Source of the DNA: Enterococcus montenegrensis
GTDB taxonomy: Bacteria; Bacillota; Bacilli; Lactobacillales; Enterococcaceae
Assembly (NCBI RefSeq): GCF_029983095.1
Contig: NZ_CP120467.1
Coordinates: 1,045,001 to 1,109,000, forward strand
Direction: 5' to 3'
DNA length: 64,000 bases
The position numbers and the translations under genes are program-made. Numbering within the stretch: position 1 is the stretch's first letter; the number at the start of each line of letters is the position of its first letter. Below the pieces are notes generated by a model. The model saw only the letters and a list, made by a program, of their open reading frames with translations. It made no database searches and was not told where the DNA came from. Below are positions 9,560-18,691 of this stretch, piece by piece.

Positions 9560-10564
9560 ATGGATATCTATTTGAAAAAGGCAATTTTACACATTATTGA
9601 TCGCCAAAGCGGTGATCCTGTTTATTCACAAATGGAATTGGATTTAACGACGGAGTATATTCGGGATTATTTGACTAAAAAAATTCAAAAATTGGCAAGT
9701 GCGCAAACAAAAACTGGTAGTTTAGTGGTTGGCTCTGCTTTTGAAGCATTAGCCAGTCAAGCACAAAATGATTTTGTGCAAGTTTCAGAACAATTGGTTG
9801 CCCGTTGGTATGACGTGTATAGTCAAAGTGAAGATGCTCCTAGTGCCGATATTTTTGTCGTGTTATATGAGTTGGATACAAAAATGCAGCTGGCTTTTTT
9901 GAAGGTTAATTACAATGACGGCTTTACGCATTTTGTGGATTCATCAGAAAGTGGGCTAAATAATCAATTAATCATTAATCGGGCAATTTTAGCCGGCAAG
10001 TCGCAAAAAGCTGACGAAGGCATCACGATTGATTTAACCGATATGGTTTATGAATTGATTGAAAAAAAATATACCTTTTCTGGGGAAAAGAACTTCTATT
10101 TTTCAACCCGTGTGATTGAAAGCCAGCCTATCCCATCACTAGAAGAAAATGTCAAAGTAATCAAAAAAGTAGCCGAAAAAATCGGTAAGAAATTTGAAGC
10201 TGCTAGTCATGATGTGGTAGCTGATGTCAAAGACGCTGTCTATGAAGCAATAGAAGAAAATGGTCAACTTGAAGTAAAGGAAGTTGCCCAAAAAGTTTTT
10301 AAAGACAACATTACAGCTCAAATGGCCTTTGAAGAAGAAGTAGTAGAAAAGGGGTTTGTGAACCAAGCCCCATTACTAAGGGAAGTAAAAGAAATTACGG
10401 AAAAGAAATACAGTAAGCAAAAACTAAAACTTTCAAACGGGATTGAATTGATAGTTCCGTTAGATGTTTATCGAGATCCCAATTTAATTGAATTCACTAA
10501 TAATCCAGATGGGACGATTTCGGTGATGATTAAAAATGTGGAAGATGTGATTAATCGGTTGTAG
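9560..10564 (+). CDS. nucleoid-associated protein, NdpA/YejK family
   Basis: 334 residues. It opens with YLKKAILHIIDRQSGDPVYS and has a central LAFLKVNYNDGFTHFVD block, both like the NdpA (37-kDa nucleoid-associated) family. Family members bind DNA; their role in Gram-positives is poorly known. There is no signal peptide. It is flanked by a terminator upstream and a 54-bp gap to the AraC regulator downstream. The family call rests on overall layout, not on a catalytic motif. Confidence 0.75.
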   Translation: MDIYLKKAILHIIDRQSGDPVYSQMELDLTTEYIRDYLTKKIQKLASAQTKTGSLVVGSAFEALASQAQNDFVQVSEQLVARWYDVYSQSEDAPSADIFVVLYELDTKMQLAFLKVNYNDGFTHFVDSSESGLNNQLIINRAILAGKSQKADEGITIDLTDMVYELIEKKYTFSGEKNFYFSTRVIESQPIPSLEENVKVIKKVAEKIGKKFEAASHDVVADVKDAVYEAIEENGQLEVKEVAQKVFKDNITAQMAFEEEVVEKGFVNQAPLLREVKEITEKKYSKQKLKLSNGIELIVPLDVYRDPNLIEFTNNPDGTISVMIKNVEDVINRL

Positions 10565-10618
10565 ATAGAATTTGTTCAGTAGCTGGTTGCGAGTAGTTTT
10601 GTTAAAAGTGGGGATAGT

Positions 10619-11602
10619 ATGGAATTTTCTGAATTAGAAATTATTTTGCAGCAAGAAAATGAAATTGAAAAAATACAGCGAAAAGAAGGGTATAATGTTA
10701 ACGATCAGAATTTACCCTTCGAAAAGGTTGCTGTTCCTAAAATGCCGCAAGAGTCTTTTTTCAAAGAAGGAAATATTTTTATCAATAAGCATCATCGTTA
10801 TTCTGTTATGCCGGCTCATACGCATTCTTTTGTTGAGTTCAACTACATGCTTTCAGGAAGTTGCATTCAATATGTTAATGGAAAAGAAATTATACTAAAA
10901 CAAGGCGAACTTCTTTTATTAGATAAAGATATTGTTCAAGAAATCAATAGTCTCAATAAAGATGATATTTTGATTAATATCTTGCTAAAAGATGAATCCA
11001 TCACGACTGAATTAATTGTTAATATGGTGAAATCTAATGGTGTCGTAGGTGAATTCTTGATGAATGCTTCGAATCAGTACAGTAGCCATGATTCTTTTTT
11101 ACATTTTCACTGCGGCGAAAATGAAGCTGTCCAGTCTGTGTTACACCGTTTAATTTTGGAATATTATAATAAAAATAACTTTTATATGCGGGCGATTAAT
11201 TTACTAATGTCACTTTTAATTATTGAACTGACCCGAAGCATTGAAAGTCAACAAGAAGACGAAGATGAGGAACTTTTGCAATTATTACGCTACATTGAAA
11301 TTCATTATCCACATCTGACCTTATCTGAAGTATCGAAAGAATTTGGTTATAACCCAAACTATATTAGTAATAAATTGAAAAAACAGACAGGCCGTTCTTT
11401 TAAAGAATTAACTAATTACATGCGTTATCAAAATAGTCTAGAATTGATGCGGGAAACAAATAAAAGTTTTTTAGAGATTGCTTATGAAGTTGGCTACGAA
11501 AATTTATCCTCGTTATACAAATTATTTGCCAAATACACAAGAGATACACCAAAAGAGATTAGAAAAATGATGGAAAAATCGAATTTTCAGGGGAATGAGT
11601 AA
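10619..11602 (+). CDS. AraC-family regulator with cupin-like sensor domain
   Basis: 327 residues. Residues about 55-130 form a cupin-like ligand pocket (HRYSVMPAHTHSFVEFNYML, then SCIQYVNGKEIILKQGELLLL). Residues about 225-320 hold the two helix-turn-helix units of AraC proteins, ending in FLEIAYEVGYENLSSLYKLF and the TPKEIRK tail. Genes for two sugar-type transporters and a GH78 hydrolase follow, so it probably activates that locus in response to a glycoside-derived sugar. That role is inferred from context. The start ATG is preceded by GTGGGGA. Confidence 0.9.
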   Translation: MEFSELEIILQQENEIEKIQRKEGYNVNDQNLPFEKVAVPKMPQESFFKEGNIFINKHHRYSVMPAHTHSFVEFNYMLSGSCIQYVNGKEIILKQGELLLLDKDIVQEINSLNKDDILINILLKDESITTELIVNMVKSNGVVGEFLMNASNQYSSHDSFLHFHCGENEAVQSVLHRLILEYYNKNNFYMRAINLLMSLLIIELTRSIESQQEDEDEELLQLLRYIEIHYPHLTLSEVSKEFGYNPNYISNKLKKQTGRSFKELTNYMRYQNSLELMRETNKSFLEIAYEVGYENLSSLYKLFAKYTRDTPKEIRKMMEKSNFQGNE

Positions 11603-11621
11603 AAGACTCATTCCCCTTTTT
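11590..11621 (+). terminator. terminator overlapping the end of the AraC gene
   Basis: A perfect 11-bp stem GGGGAATGAGT (11590-11600) / ACTCATTCCCC (11606-11616) with loop AAAAG and a short T run. The stop codon lies within it. The downstream transporter therefore needs its own promoter in 11622-11720. Confidence 0.9.
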
Positions 11622-11734
11622 CTGTGGTTTGGATAAAAATGTTGTTGGATTGTGCTATAGTTAGTTGCTTGTTATCCGCTTACAATCTTAGTAGTTAAAT
11701 GAATTATTTCATTACAAATGAAGGAGTGGAAAAC

Positions 11735-13054
11735 GTGAATAAGAAAGTGAATAAGAATGAAGAAAAATCAGATTTATTAAAGGAATACTCACCATTAGCA
11801 ACAGCAGCTGGAATCGGCTCAATGCTGGGATCTGGATGTATCGTTGGATTGTCTGCTACTATTCCGGTCTGGCAAAAAGGTTTGGAGTTAACAGCTGGAC
11901 AAGTGGGAATTATTTCAGGTGCGTTGACGTTTGCGATTGCCTTTGGTTCGCTATTTGCAGGAAATATTACTAAACTATTTGGTTTAATTAAATCTTTTAA
12001 TTGGCTGAATCTCTTTTATGCAATCGGGGCTGGAATTTGTGTTTTATCAAATAACTTTAATTTTTTGTTGGTTGGCGTAATTATTATGGGATTTGCTTCT
12101 GGAGCGGATTTACCAATTAGCTTGACTGTAGTTTCTTATGATGCACCCGACGAAACAACATCAGCGAAATTAGTATCTTCAACACAAATTTTTTGGCAAA
12201 TTGGCGTATTTATTTCGTATATCTGCTCGTTTTTATTATCCGGTATTAGTGGAGTTTTAGGAGCTAGAATTGTTTTTGGGATTTTATTTTCTTTTGCTTT
12301 GGTGACCTGGTTATGGCGATCTTCATCGAAAAAATTCAAAATGTTTCATGAACGCGGTGCAAAAAATCAAGCAGCTAAAAAAGAAGGCGAGAATGCAGAA
12401 GTATCGTTTAAAAATGTATTGTTTGGCTCAAATAAAGAAAGATACTTAGGCTTTTTCTTTGCCATTTTAATCTTTTATGTTTGTTGGAATTTGTTAGCGA
12501 ATACATGGGGACAATTTCAAACATATGCATTAACAAATGCAGGAGCAACACAGACACAAGCAACTGGTCTGGGCATTATCTTGAATGTTGTTTCACTATT
12601 GACAACTATTGCCTTTACTTCTGTAGCTGGTGGAAAGTATCGTAATAAAGCATTTTTCTTAGGTGCCTTTGTTCAATTTGCGGCGATGTTGGGGATGGCT
12701 TTAATTGGCGGAGGCGCTGGTTTCTTAGCGTTAGCGGTTACAATCGGATTTTATAATTTTGGCAATCCACTAGCAGGAGAAGCCATTTACAAAGTTTGGA
12801 CACAAGAGTCATTTCCAGCAGAAACGCGGGCATCTTTACAAGGATTTATTAATGGTTTTTCAAGAATGTGTTGTGGTCTGTTTGCTTTTGTTACACCATT
12901 TCTTGTTGAGCCAGGAAGAATCCAATATTCAATGTATGGTTTTGCAGGTATTGTTTTTCTTGCAACGTTAGCTGGAATTATGATGATGCGTCTACAAAAT
13001 AAATATCGTCATGGTAAAAAAACAAAAGCAGAACAAGAAAAAATAGTAGCGTAA
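11735..13054 (+). CDS. MFS transporter, sugar-type
   Basis: A 439-residue membrane protein with about 12 hydrophobic segments split by a charged central loop (residues ~205-235, Lys/Glu rich), the usual major-facilitator layout. The start is taken as GTG 11735, eight bases after AGGAG; the earlier in-frame ATG has no ribosome site. It stands 20 bp before the GH78 gene, implying uptake of the glycoside or of the released sugar. The exact substrate is unknown. Confidence 0.87.
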   Translation: MNKKVNKNEEKSDLLKEYSPLATAAGIGSMLGSGCIVGLSATIPVWQKGLELTAGQVGIISGALTFAIAFGSLFAGNITKLFGLIKSFNWLNLFYAIGAGICVLSNNFNFLLVGVIIMGFASGADLPISLTVVSYDAPDETTSAKLVSSTQIFWQIGVFISYICSFLLSGISGVLGARIVFGILFSFALVTWLWRSSSKKFKMFHERGAKNQAAKKEGENAEVSFKNVLFGSNKERYLGFFFAILIFYVCWNLLANTWGQFQTYALTNAGATQTQATGLGIILNVVSLLTTIAFTSVAGGKYRNKAFFLGAFVQFAAMLGMALIGGGAGFLALAVTIGFYNFGNPLAGEAIYKVWTQESFPAETRASLQGFINGFSRMCCGLFAFVTPFLVEPGRIQYSMYGFAGIVFLATLAGIMMMRLQNKYRHGKKTKAEQEKIVA

Positions 13055-13074
13055 AACGAATTGGAGGGATTATT

Positions 13075-14670
13075 GTGACTTTTACTTATCAAATTAATGA
13101 TGATGTAGTTTGGAATAAAGATAAAAAATTATTGGACAAGGCTGATAGAAATAAACCAGAAATACTAAAAAATAAAATTCAGCCGGTTGCTATCGTCGAA
13201 ATATTGCCGGATGAAAAGAAAATTAATGGCTATAAATCAGCGGTTACAAAAACGAAAATTCAACACCTTCCGCAAGTCTTATTAAAACGAGATGATAGCA
13301 TTATTTTGGATTTGGGTGATCATTATGTAGGTACTTTTGCTATTGATATTCAGTCCATTGGTTCTCCAATGGATGCTCCTTTATTTTTGAAAGTGAAGTT
13401 TGCGGAGGTTGCTGCTGAAATTGCAGCTGATTCGGCTGCATATGATGGTTGGCTTTCTCGCTCCTGGATTCAAGAAGAATACATTCATTTAGATGTATTG
13501 CCGACGACATTAAAAATGCCTAGAAGATATAGTTGTCGATTTATTGAGTTATCTGTAGTTGATACATCACCAAAATGGCAAGTTTCATTTCAAAATCCGG
13601 TTTTTACAGCTGAGAGTAGCGTTACGATGGAACGATTACCAAAAGATACACTAGCAGATGCTGAATTAGAAGCAATCTGTAACGTTTCAGTAAAAACTTT
13701 GATGGATTGTATGCAAGATGTTTTTGAAGATGGACCCAAACGAGATCGCCGTCTTTGGCTAGGAGATCTTCGTTTACAAGCGTTAGCCGACTACTATACC
13801 TTTAATGACGTTAGGCTAATTAAACGAGGCCTTTATTTATTTGGTGGAATGACGACAAGTGAAGGAAAAATTCCTGCCAATGTTTTCATTACTCCGCAAT
13901 TGACGCCAGATGATACTTTTTTATTTGATTATAGTCTATTTTTCGTAACAACATTATTTGATTATATCCAACATACAAATGACGTAGAGGTACTAGAGGA
14001 CTTATATCCAGTAGCTAAAAAGCAAATTGATTTGGCACTGTTATTAGTAAATGAGCAAGGAAAACTATGCTTACAAGATGAATGGCCAGTGTTTATTGAT
14101 TGGTCAAATGATTTTAAAAAGAATACGGCTGGTCATGGCGTTATGATTTATGCGCTAAAAAGATTTGTAGAATTAGCAAAACGCCAAGAAGATGTTCAAT
14201 TGCAATTCTATCAGGAGAAATTGGCACAATTAGTTGCATATGCCAAAGATTATTTGTTTGATGCAACAAAAAACCTATTCATCGTTGCAGAAAACGAAGA
14301 AATAAATATTGTTAGTCAAGTTTGGATGATTTTATCAGAAATCATGCCACCTGAAATGAATAAAAAAATTCTTGAAAATACGGTGAAAACATTATTTCCT
14401 ATTGAAGGGATCGCAACACCGTATACGTATCACCATGTAGTTGAAGCCTTTTGTATTGCCGGTATGAAAAAAGAAGCAGTTACATTGATAAAAGATTATT
14501 GGGGAAAAATGATTGATATGGGAGCAGATACATTTTGGGAAGCGTTTAAACCCGAAGACCCAAACTTTTCACCTTATGGTAGTCCCATTGTTAACAGTTA
14601 TTGCCATGCATGGAGCTGTACACCGCCATATTTGATTAGAAAATATCTACTGACAAAAATCAATAAGTAA
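13075..14670 (+). CDS. GH78-type alpha-L-rhamnosidase-like glycoside hydrolase
   Basis: 531 residues, no signal peptide, so the enzyme acts on imported glycosides. The (alpha/alpha)6-barrel signature of GH78 is recognisable: DGPKRDRRLWLGDLR, which holds the acidic catalytic region, then the aromatic-rich MGADTFWEAF and NSYCHAWSCTPPYLI near the end. The N-terminal ~180 residues are beta-rich (ILDLGDHYVGTFAIDI). It is shorter than large multidomain rhamnosidases. GTG start 13075 follows GGAGGG. It is flanked by two transporters, consistent with a rhamnoside or related deoxy-sugar locus. The sugar specificity is inference. Confidence 0.8.
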   Translation: MTFTYQINDDVVWNKDKKLLDKADRNKPEILKNKIQPVAIVEILPDEKKINGYKSAVTKTKIQHLPQVLLKRDDSIILDLGDHYVGTFAIDIQSIGSPMDAPLFLKVKFAEVAAEIAADSAAYDGWLSRSWIQEEYIHLDVLPTTLKMPRRYSCRFIELSVVDTSPKWQVSFQNPVFTAESSVTMERLPKDTLADAELEAICNVSVKTLMDCMQDVFEDGPKRDRRLWLGDLRLQALADYYTFNDVRLIKRGLYLFGGMTTSEGKIPANVFITPQLTPDDTFLFDYSLFFVTTLFDYIQHTNDVEVLEDLYPVAKKQIDLALLLVNEQGKLCLQDEWPVFIDWSNDFKKNTAGHGVMIYALKRFVELAKRQEDVQLQFYQEKLAQLVAYAKDYLFDATKNLFIVAENEEINIVSQVWMILSEIMPPEMNKKILENTVKTLFPIEGIATPYTYHHVVEAFCIAGMKKEAVTLIKDYWGKMIDMGADTFWEAFKPEDPNFSPYGSPIVNSYCHAWSCTPPYLIRKYLLTKINK

Positions 14671-14685
14671 TGGGGGGGGATTTAG

Positions 14686-16050
14686 GTGGAATCTACTAAA
14701 GGGATAAAACATGATGTACGTGGGATTTCCAAATGGCGTCAACGTTTAGGCTATGGCATTTCTGATTTAGCGTGTAATCTAATTTGGCAAATGATTTCTT
14801 TATACCTTCTCTATTTTTATACAGATATTATGGGATTAAATGCCGCTGCTGTTAGTCTAATGTTTGTCATTACCAGGATTATTGATGGCGTGACAGACTT
14901 ATTAGTAGGATATCTAATTGATCACACCCATACACGATGGGGGAAATCGCGCCCATATTTTCTTTTTGGAGCAATTCCTTTTGCCTTTTTTGCATTCTTA
15001 TGTTTTAGTGTGCCGAATACTTCCGTTGCTGGCAAAATGGTTTATGCTTATGTTACTTACATTGGCTTATCTTTTTCTTATACGTTGGTCAATGTTCCGA
15101 TGGCTTCAATTTTGCCAAGTTTAACAACAGATGCAAAAGAAAGAACGGCACTCTCTACATCTAGAAAATTTTTTGGTTTTCTCGGTGCAACTGTTGTAAG
15201 TTCTTCAGCTTTAGTTTTAGTTAATCTTTTTGGTGGTAACAATCAAGCTTTAGGATTTAAAAAAGTAATGTTTATGTTTGGTTTAATTGGCTGTATTTTA
15301 TTTTTTATTACCTTTCTTTCCGTTCGTGAAATACGTGTCGAAGAAAAACAAACACTAACAATGAAAAATATTATAAAAGCATTGCGGCAAAATACCCCCT
15401 GGTTAATTTTTGCATTGAACATTTTATTTATGTGGACAGGCTTTTTCTTACAAACGAGCTCTTTGGTTTATTATTTTGTTGTAGTGGTGGGAGACAGAGG
15501 CCTTTCAATTACAATTGCTACTATTATGTCAGTTGTACCTATGTGTGCCAATTTTTTTGTTCCTTTTTTGGCTAATAAAATGGGGAAGAGAAATCTTTTT
15601 ATCATAGCTTCGCTTATCCAAGCAGGAGGAATAGTCATTATTCTGCTTGGGACTATAAATCATTTTATAATTATAGTTGGTGCACTAGTGTCCGCCTTGG
15701 GATACGGAATAAAAGAAAGTATCTATTTTTCTATGCAAGCAGATCCTGTTGACTACGGCATATGGAAAAATGGAATAGACGTTTCAGGTTCTCTATCTGC
15801 TATCAATGGGTTCTTAGGAAAAGTTGCACAAGCTGTTGCTGGAGGGATTGCTGGGATATTGCTTGCTTGGGGAAGCTATGCACCAAATGCTGTAGAGCAA
15901 ACGAACCAAGCCACTTTAGCCATTAAATTAATGTATGGATATATTCCTATAGCGCTCATTGTCGGTTCTGTCATTGTGATGTCTTTTTATAAATTAGATC
16001 AAGAATATCCGCAAATACAAGTTGAGTTAGCACAACGAAGAAAAATTTAA
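14686..16050 (+). CDS. GPH-family sugar:cation symporter
   Basis: 454 residues, about 12 membrane segments. The glycoside-pentoside-hexuronide symporter pattern is visible: GYGISDLACNLIWQMISLYL at the start, then ITRIIDGVTDLLVGYLIDHT with the loop TRWGKSRPYFLFGAIPF, and KESIYFSMQADPVDYGIWK in the second half. These carriers bring in glycosides with H+ or Na+. GTG 14686 follows a GGGGGGGA site 16 bp after the hydrolase. As the second carrier in the locus, it may take a different form of the substrate. Confidence 0.88.
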   Translation: MESTKGIKHDVRGISKWRQRLGYGISDLACNLIWQMISLYLLYFYTDIMGLNAAAVSLMFVITRIIDGVTDLLVGYLIDHTHTRWGKSRPYFLFGAIPFAFFAFLCFSVPNTSVAGKMVYAYVTYIGLSFSYTLVNVPMASILPSLTTDAKERTALSTSRKFFGFLGATVVSSSALVLVNLFGGNNQALGFKKVMFMFGLIGCILFFITFLSVREIRVEEKQTLTMKNIIKALRQNTPWLIFALNILFMWTGFFLQTSSLVYYFVVVVGDRGLSITIATIMSVVPMCANFFVPFLANKMGKRNLFIIASLIQAGGIVIILLGTINHFIIIVGALVSALGYGIKESIYFSMQADPVDYGIWKNGIDVSGSLSAINGFLGKVAQAVAGGIAGILLAWGSYAPNAVEQTNQATLAIKLMYGYIPIALIVGSVIVMSFYKLDQEYPQIQVELAQRRKI

Positions 16051-16065
16051 ATTTTTTTATTGAGT

Positions 16066-16104
16066 AAAAGGCAGATAGAAGGAAAACTTCTATCTGCCTT
16101 TTTT
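16066..16104 (+). terminator. terminator of the glycoside-use operon
   Basis: A perfect 16-bp stem AAAAGGCAGATAGAAG (16066-16081) / CTTCTATCTGCCTTTT (16087-16102) with loop GAAAA and a T run. Confidence 0.93.
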
Positions 16105-16176
16105 GCTATTATATAAGGTGTTTAGATGGATTAATTCGGTTATTACGTAGCTGTATTTTTGAGCGAGACATATTTT

Positions 16177-16283
16177 TTGACTTTGACTAAAATTGACCTA
16201 TAATAAGAGTAAGATCGAAACTTATAAAAAGTAAGCAGTTTACAAGCGTAAATTTTTTACAATTGTAAGGAAAAGTCTATAAT
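16177..16283 (+). promoter_or_regulatory. tandem sigma-A promoters of tuf
   Basis: P1 has TTGACT (16177-16182), a 16-bp spacer and TATAAT (16199-16204). P2 has TTTACA (16256-16261), a 16-bp spacer and TATAAT (16278-16283). Two near-consensus promoters in series fit the very high expression expected for elongation factor Tu. Positions are read by eye and no start site is mapped. Confidence 0.75.
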
Positions 16284-16342
16284 AGGTATCAGAGAGTCAG
16301 CAATGTATGACCCGCTGATAATAATTATTGGAGGTTTTATTA

Positions 16343-17530
16343 ATGGCAAAAGAACATTACGACAGAAGTAAACCACACGTTAATATCGGTACCATCGGAC
16401 ACGTCGACCATGGTAAAACGACATTGACTGCCGCTATCACAACTGTTTTAGGTAAAAAAGGATTAGCAAACCCACAAGATTACGCAAGTATCGACGCAGC
16501 ACCAGAAGAACGTGAACGTGGTATTACAATTAATACTGCTCACGTGGAATATGAAACTGAAAAACGTCACTATGCCCATATTGATGCGCCAGGACACGCG
16601 GACTATGTTAAAAACATGATTACCGGGGCAGCTCAAATGGATGGGGCAATTTTAGTTGTATCTGCAACTGATGGCCCAATGCCTCAAACGCGTGAACATA
16701 TTTTGTTAGCCCGTCAAGTTGGCGTTAAATATTTGATCGTTTTCTTGAATAAAACAGACCTAGTTGATGATGAAGAATTATTAGAACTAGTTGAAATGGA
16801 AGTTCGCGAATTATTAAACGAATATAACTTCCCAGGGGATGATATTCCTGTCATCCGCGGTTCTGCTTTAAAAGCTTTAGAAGGAGATCCAGAACAAGAA
16901 GAAGTTATCATGCACTTGATGGATACAGTGGATGAATATATCCCAACACCAGAACGTGACAATGACAAACCATTCTTGTTACCAGTTGAAGATGTCTTCA
17001 CAATTACTGGTCGTGGTACTGTTGCTTCAGGTCGTATTGATCGTGGTAAAGTCAACGTTGGTGATGAAATCGAAATTATCGGGATTAAACCAGAAACACA
17101 AAAAGCTGTTGTAACTGGTTTGGAAATGTTCCGTAAAACTTTGGATTATGGTGAAGCCGGCGATAACGTTGGGGTATTGTTACGTGGGATTACCCGTGAC
17201 GAAGTTGAACGTGGTCAAGTATTAGCTAAACCAGGTTCAATTACACCACATACAAAATTCAAGGGTGAAGTTTATATCTTAACAAAAGAAGAAGGTGGAC
17301 GTCATACACCATTCTTTAATAACTACCGTCCACAATTTTACTTCCGTACAACTGACGTAACAGGTAACATTGCGTTGCCAGAAGGTACTGAAATGGTAAT
17401 GCCTGGTGATAACGTTACGATCGAAGTTGAATTGATTCATCCAATCGCTGTTGAAAAAGGAACTACTTTTTCAATTCGTGAAGGTGGACGTACTGTTGGT
17501 TCAGGTATGGTTACTGAAATCGAAAACTAA
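16343..17530 (+). CDS. tuf: translation elongation factor Tu
   Basis: The 395-residue GTPase that delivers aminoacyl-tRNA to the ribosome. The G1 loop [11 protein letters not shown]3 DAPGHADY, G4 NKTD and the C-terminal [11 protein letters not shown] are all intact. ATG 16343 lies nine bases after GGAGG and gives the standard N-terminus [13 protein letters not shown]. It is transcribed alone from two promoters and ends in a strong terminator. Confidence 0.99.
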   Translation: MAKEHYDRSKPHVNIGTIGHVDHGKTTLTAAITTVLGKKGLANPQDYASIDAAPEERERGITINTAHVEYETEKRHYAHIDAPGHADYVKNMITGAAQMDGAILVVSATDGPMPQTREHILLARQVGVKYLIVFLNKTDLVDDEELLELVEMEVRELLNEYNFPGDDIPVIRGSALKALEGDPEQEEVIMHLMDTVDEYIPTPERDNDKPFLLPVEDVFTITGRGTVASGRIDRGKVNVGDEIEIIGIKPETQKAVVTGLEMFRKTLDYGEAGDNVGVLLRGITRDEVERGQVLAKPGSITPHTKFKGEVYILTKEEGGRHTPFFNNYRPQFYFRTTDVTGNIALPEGTEMVMPGDNVTIEVELIHPIAVEKGTTFSIREGGRTVGSGMVTEIEN

Positions 17531-17541
17531 TTTTAGATTTA

Positions 17542-17578
17542 AAAGACACGTTGCCAATTTTGCAACGTGTCTTTTTTT
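17542..17578 (+). terminator. terminator after tuf
   Basis: A perfect 13-bp stem AAAGACACGTTGC (17542-17554) / GCAACGTGTCTTT (17562-17574) is followed by T. The remaining ~185 bp to the next gene show no recognisable feature. Confidence 0.92.
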
Positions 17579-17765
17579 ATTGGAGTATAAATTTTTCACA
17601 AAAGTTCACAAAAAATGGATTTGACTACTTTGGTGTTATCTAACTTTACAAATTCTATCAGTCATAGGCAAAAATTTCGCACGTGTTTTTTTTTGATCTG
17701 GATGCTGTTTGTCTAGCTTTTTCTATTTAAGACAATCAACTTTCCAAATTTTTTGCTGAATTTTA

Positions 17766-18053
17766 TTAATCCCGCACTTTAACGGTCACAGTAACAGAAT
17801 CCCCAATTGTTTTAGCAATTTTTTGCTGAATGTCTTTTTTAATGCCGAGAATATAACAAATATTTCCCGCTGGATCTTTAAGTCCCATGTTTACAATGCT
17901 GCCGGCATAAAAGACGCCATCAAAAGTAGCATTAACCTTAAGGCGTCCTACACCAAATTCTTTTTTCAAATCATAGGGGAAAACGACATATGCGCCACCC
18001 TTGCCAATTTTTGAGGGCATTATTTCTGCAACAAAAGTATATTTTAGCTTCAT
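17766..18053 (-). CDS. DUF1905 family protein
   Basis: 95 residues matching the DUF1905 layout: a small beta-barrel opening with YTFVAEIMPSKIGKGGAYVV, a central GRLKVNATFDGVFYAGS and a closing GDSVTVTVKV. The molecular function of this family is unknown. It is cytosolic with no cysteine cluster. It is divergent from the original rbgA promoter, with a palindrome (18091-18110) between them. Confidence 0.8.
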   Translation of the reverse strand: MKLKYTFVAEIMPSKIGKGGAYVVFPYDLKKEFGVGRLKVNATFDGVFYAGSIVNMGLKDPAGNICYILGIKKDIQQKIAKTIGDSVTVTVKVRD

Positions 18054-18090
18054 TTTTTCACCTGCTTTGGTTTGTTATCTTTAGTATAGT

Positions 18091-18110
18091 CTGTAATAAA
18101 TATATTACAG
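18091..18110. promoter_or_regulatory. palindromic operator-like site between DUF1905 gene and rbgA promoter
   Basis: The arms CTGTAATA (18091-18098) and TATTACAG (18103-18110) are perfect complements across a 4-bp centre. The site lies in the divergent promoter gap. The regulator is unknown. Confidence 0.5.
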
Positions 18111-18201
18111 ATAGTTAAAAATGAAAAAGAACACGTTTTAAATTGCCATTATTCATGTTAAAATGCGAAGATGTAGTTTAAATGAGAGGAGTTGTCTAAA
18201 G

Positions 18202-18234
18202 ATGACAATTCAATGGTTTCCTTCTGACAAATAG
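18202..18234 (+). pseudogene. attL and orphaned rbgA start (10 codons)
   Basis: The native ribosome site GAGAGGAG and an ATG at 18202 remain, encoding MTIQWFPSDK and then TAG. The first seven residues equal the start of RbgA at 53566. After them the sequence diverges into the element. The shared core ATTCAATGGTT (18208-18218) matches 53572-53582; within the 20-bp repeat two bases differ. This is the left attachment site and the leftover 5' end of the disrupted gene. Confidence 0.9.
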
Positions 18235-18409
18235 TAGTTTACTAAATTTTAGATATTGATTTATAAATTTCGTGTAATATTTCTTTCTCCCATCATTGTG
18301 ATAATAGTGGAAATTCATATCGCTTCTGTTATTTATAATGAATGCTAAAATTACTTTTTTTAAAGTTAGAATCCATATTGTTCATAGTTTTATATGAATG
18401 TCTCCAACT

Positions 18410-18430
18410 GTCCCATATTTTGTCCCATGC
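18410..18430 (+). repeat. paired TGTCCCAT sites at left end (putative integrase arm sites)
   Basis: TGTCCCAT at 18410-18417 is followed by TTTGTCCCATGC at 18419-18430. The same pair recurs at 53473-53493 inside the right end. Repeats shared by both element ends but absent from flanking chromosome are typical of integrase arm-binding sites; binding is inferred. Confidence 0.55.
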
Positions 18431-18458
18431 AATTAGCGTTTACTATTAAAAGCATGGA

Positions 18459-18488
18459 TTGACAAGCTAAATCAAGTTTGAGTATATA
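18459..18488 (+). promoter_or_regulatory. putative promoter at the left end of the ICE
   Basis: TTGACA (18459-18464), an 18-bp spacer and TATATA (18483-18488). It points into the element ahead of the adhesin and transfer genes. A hairpin with a T tract (18557-18584) lies between it and the first gene, so attenuation is possible. Confidence 0.5.
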
Positions 18489-18556
18489 TTAAGTAAGTTT
18501 TTTTATAAGAGCGTAACGTAGTTCGAATTTCATTTAATAACGAATATGGAATTTTT

Positions 18557-18584
18557 AAGACATCACAAGTTGATGTCTTTTTTA
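18557..18584 (+). terminator. hairpin terminator/attenuator before the adhesin gene
   Basis: A perfect 9-bp stem AAGACATCA (18557-18565) / TGATGTCTT (18571-18579) with loop CAAGT, followed by a T-rich tail. It may block chromosomal read-through or attenuate the promoter at 18459. Apart from these sites, 18235-18691 shows no gene. Confidence 0.75.
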
Positions 18585-18691
18585 TTTGCTTTTTCATTCA
18601 TACAAGGTGGGTACAGGAACAGAATCAATTTAGAAAAACATGCAAGATAATGCAACAACAAAATAGTATCTTTATGAAAGGAAAATACACT

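Noticed and set aside
16714..17055. 113-codon minus-strand frame inside tuf
   Set aside because: Antisense shadow of the highly biased codon use of tuf; no ribosome site.
18202..18234. A genuine 10-residue leader peptide
   Set aside because: It is the cut-off start of rbgA with its native ribosome site, ending in element DNA.
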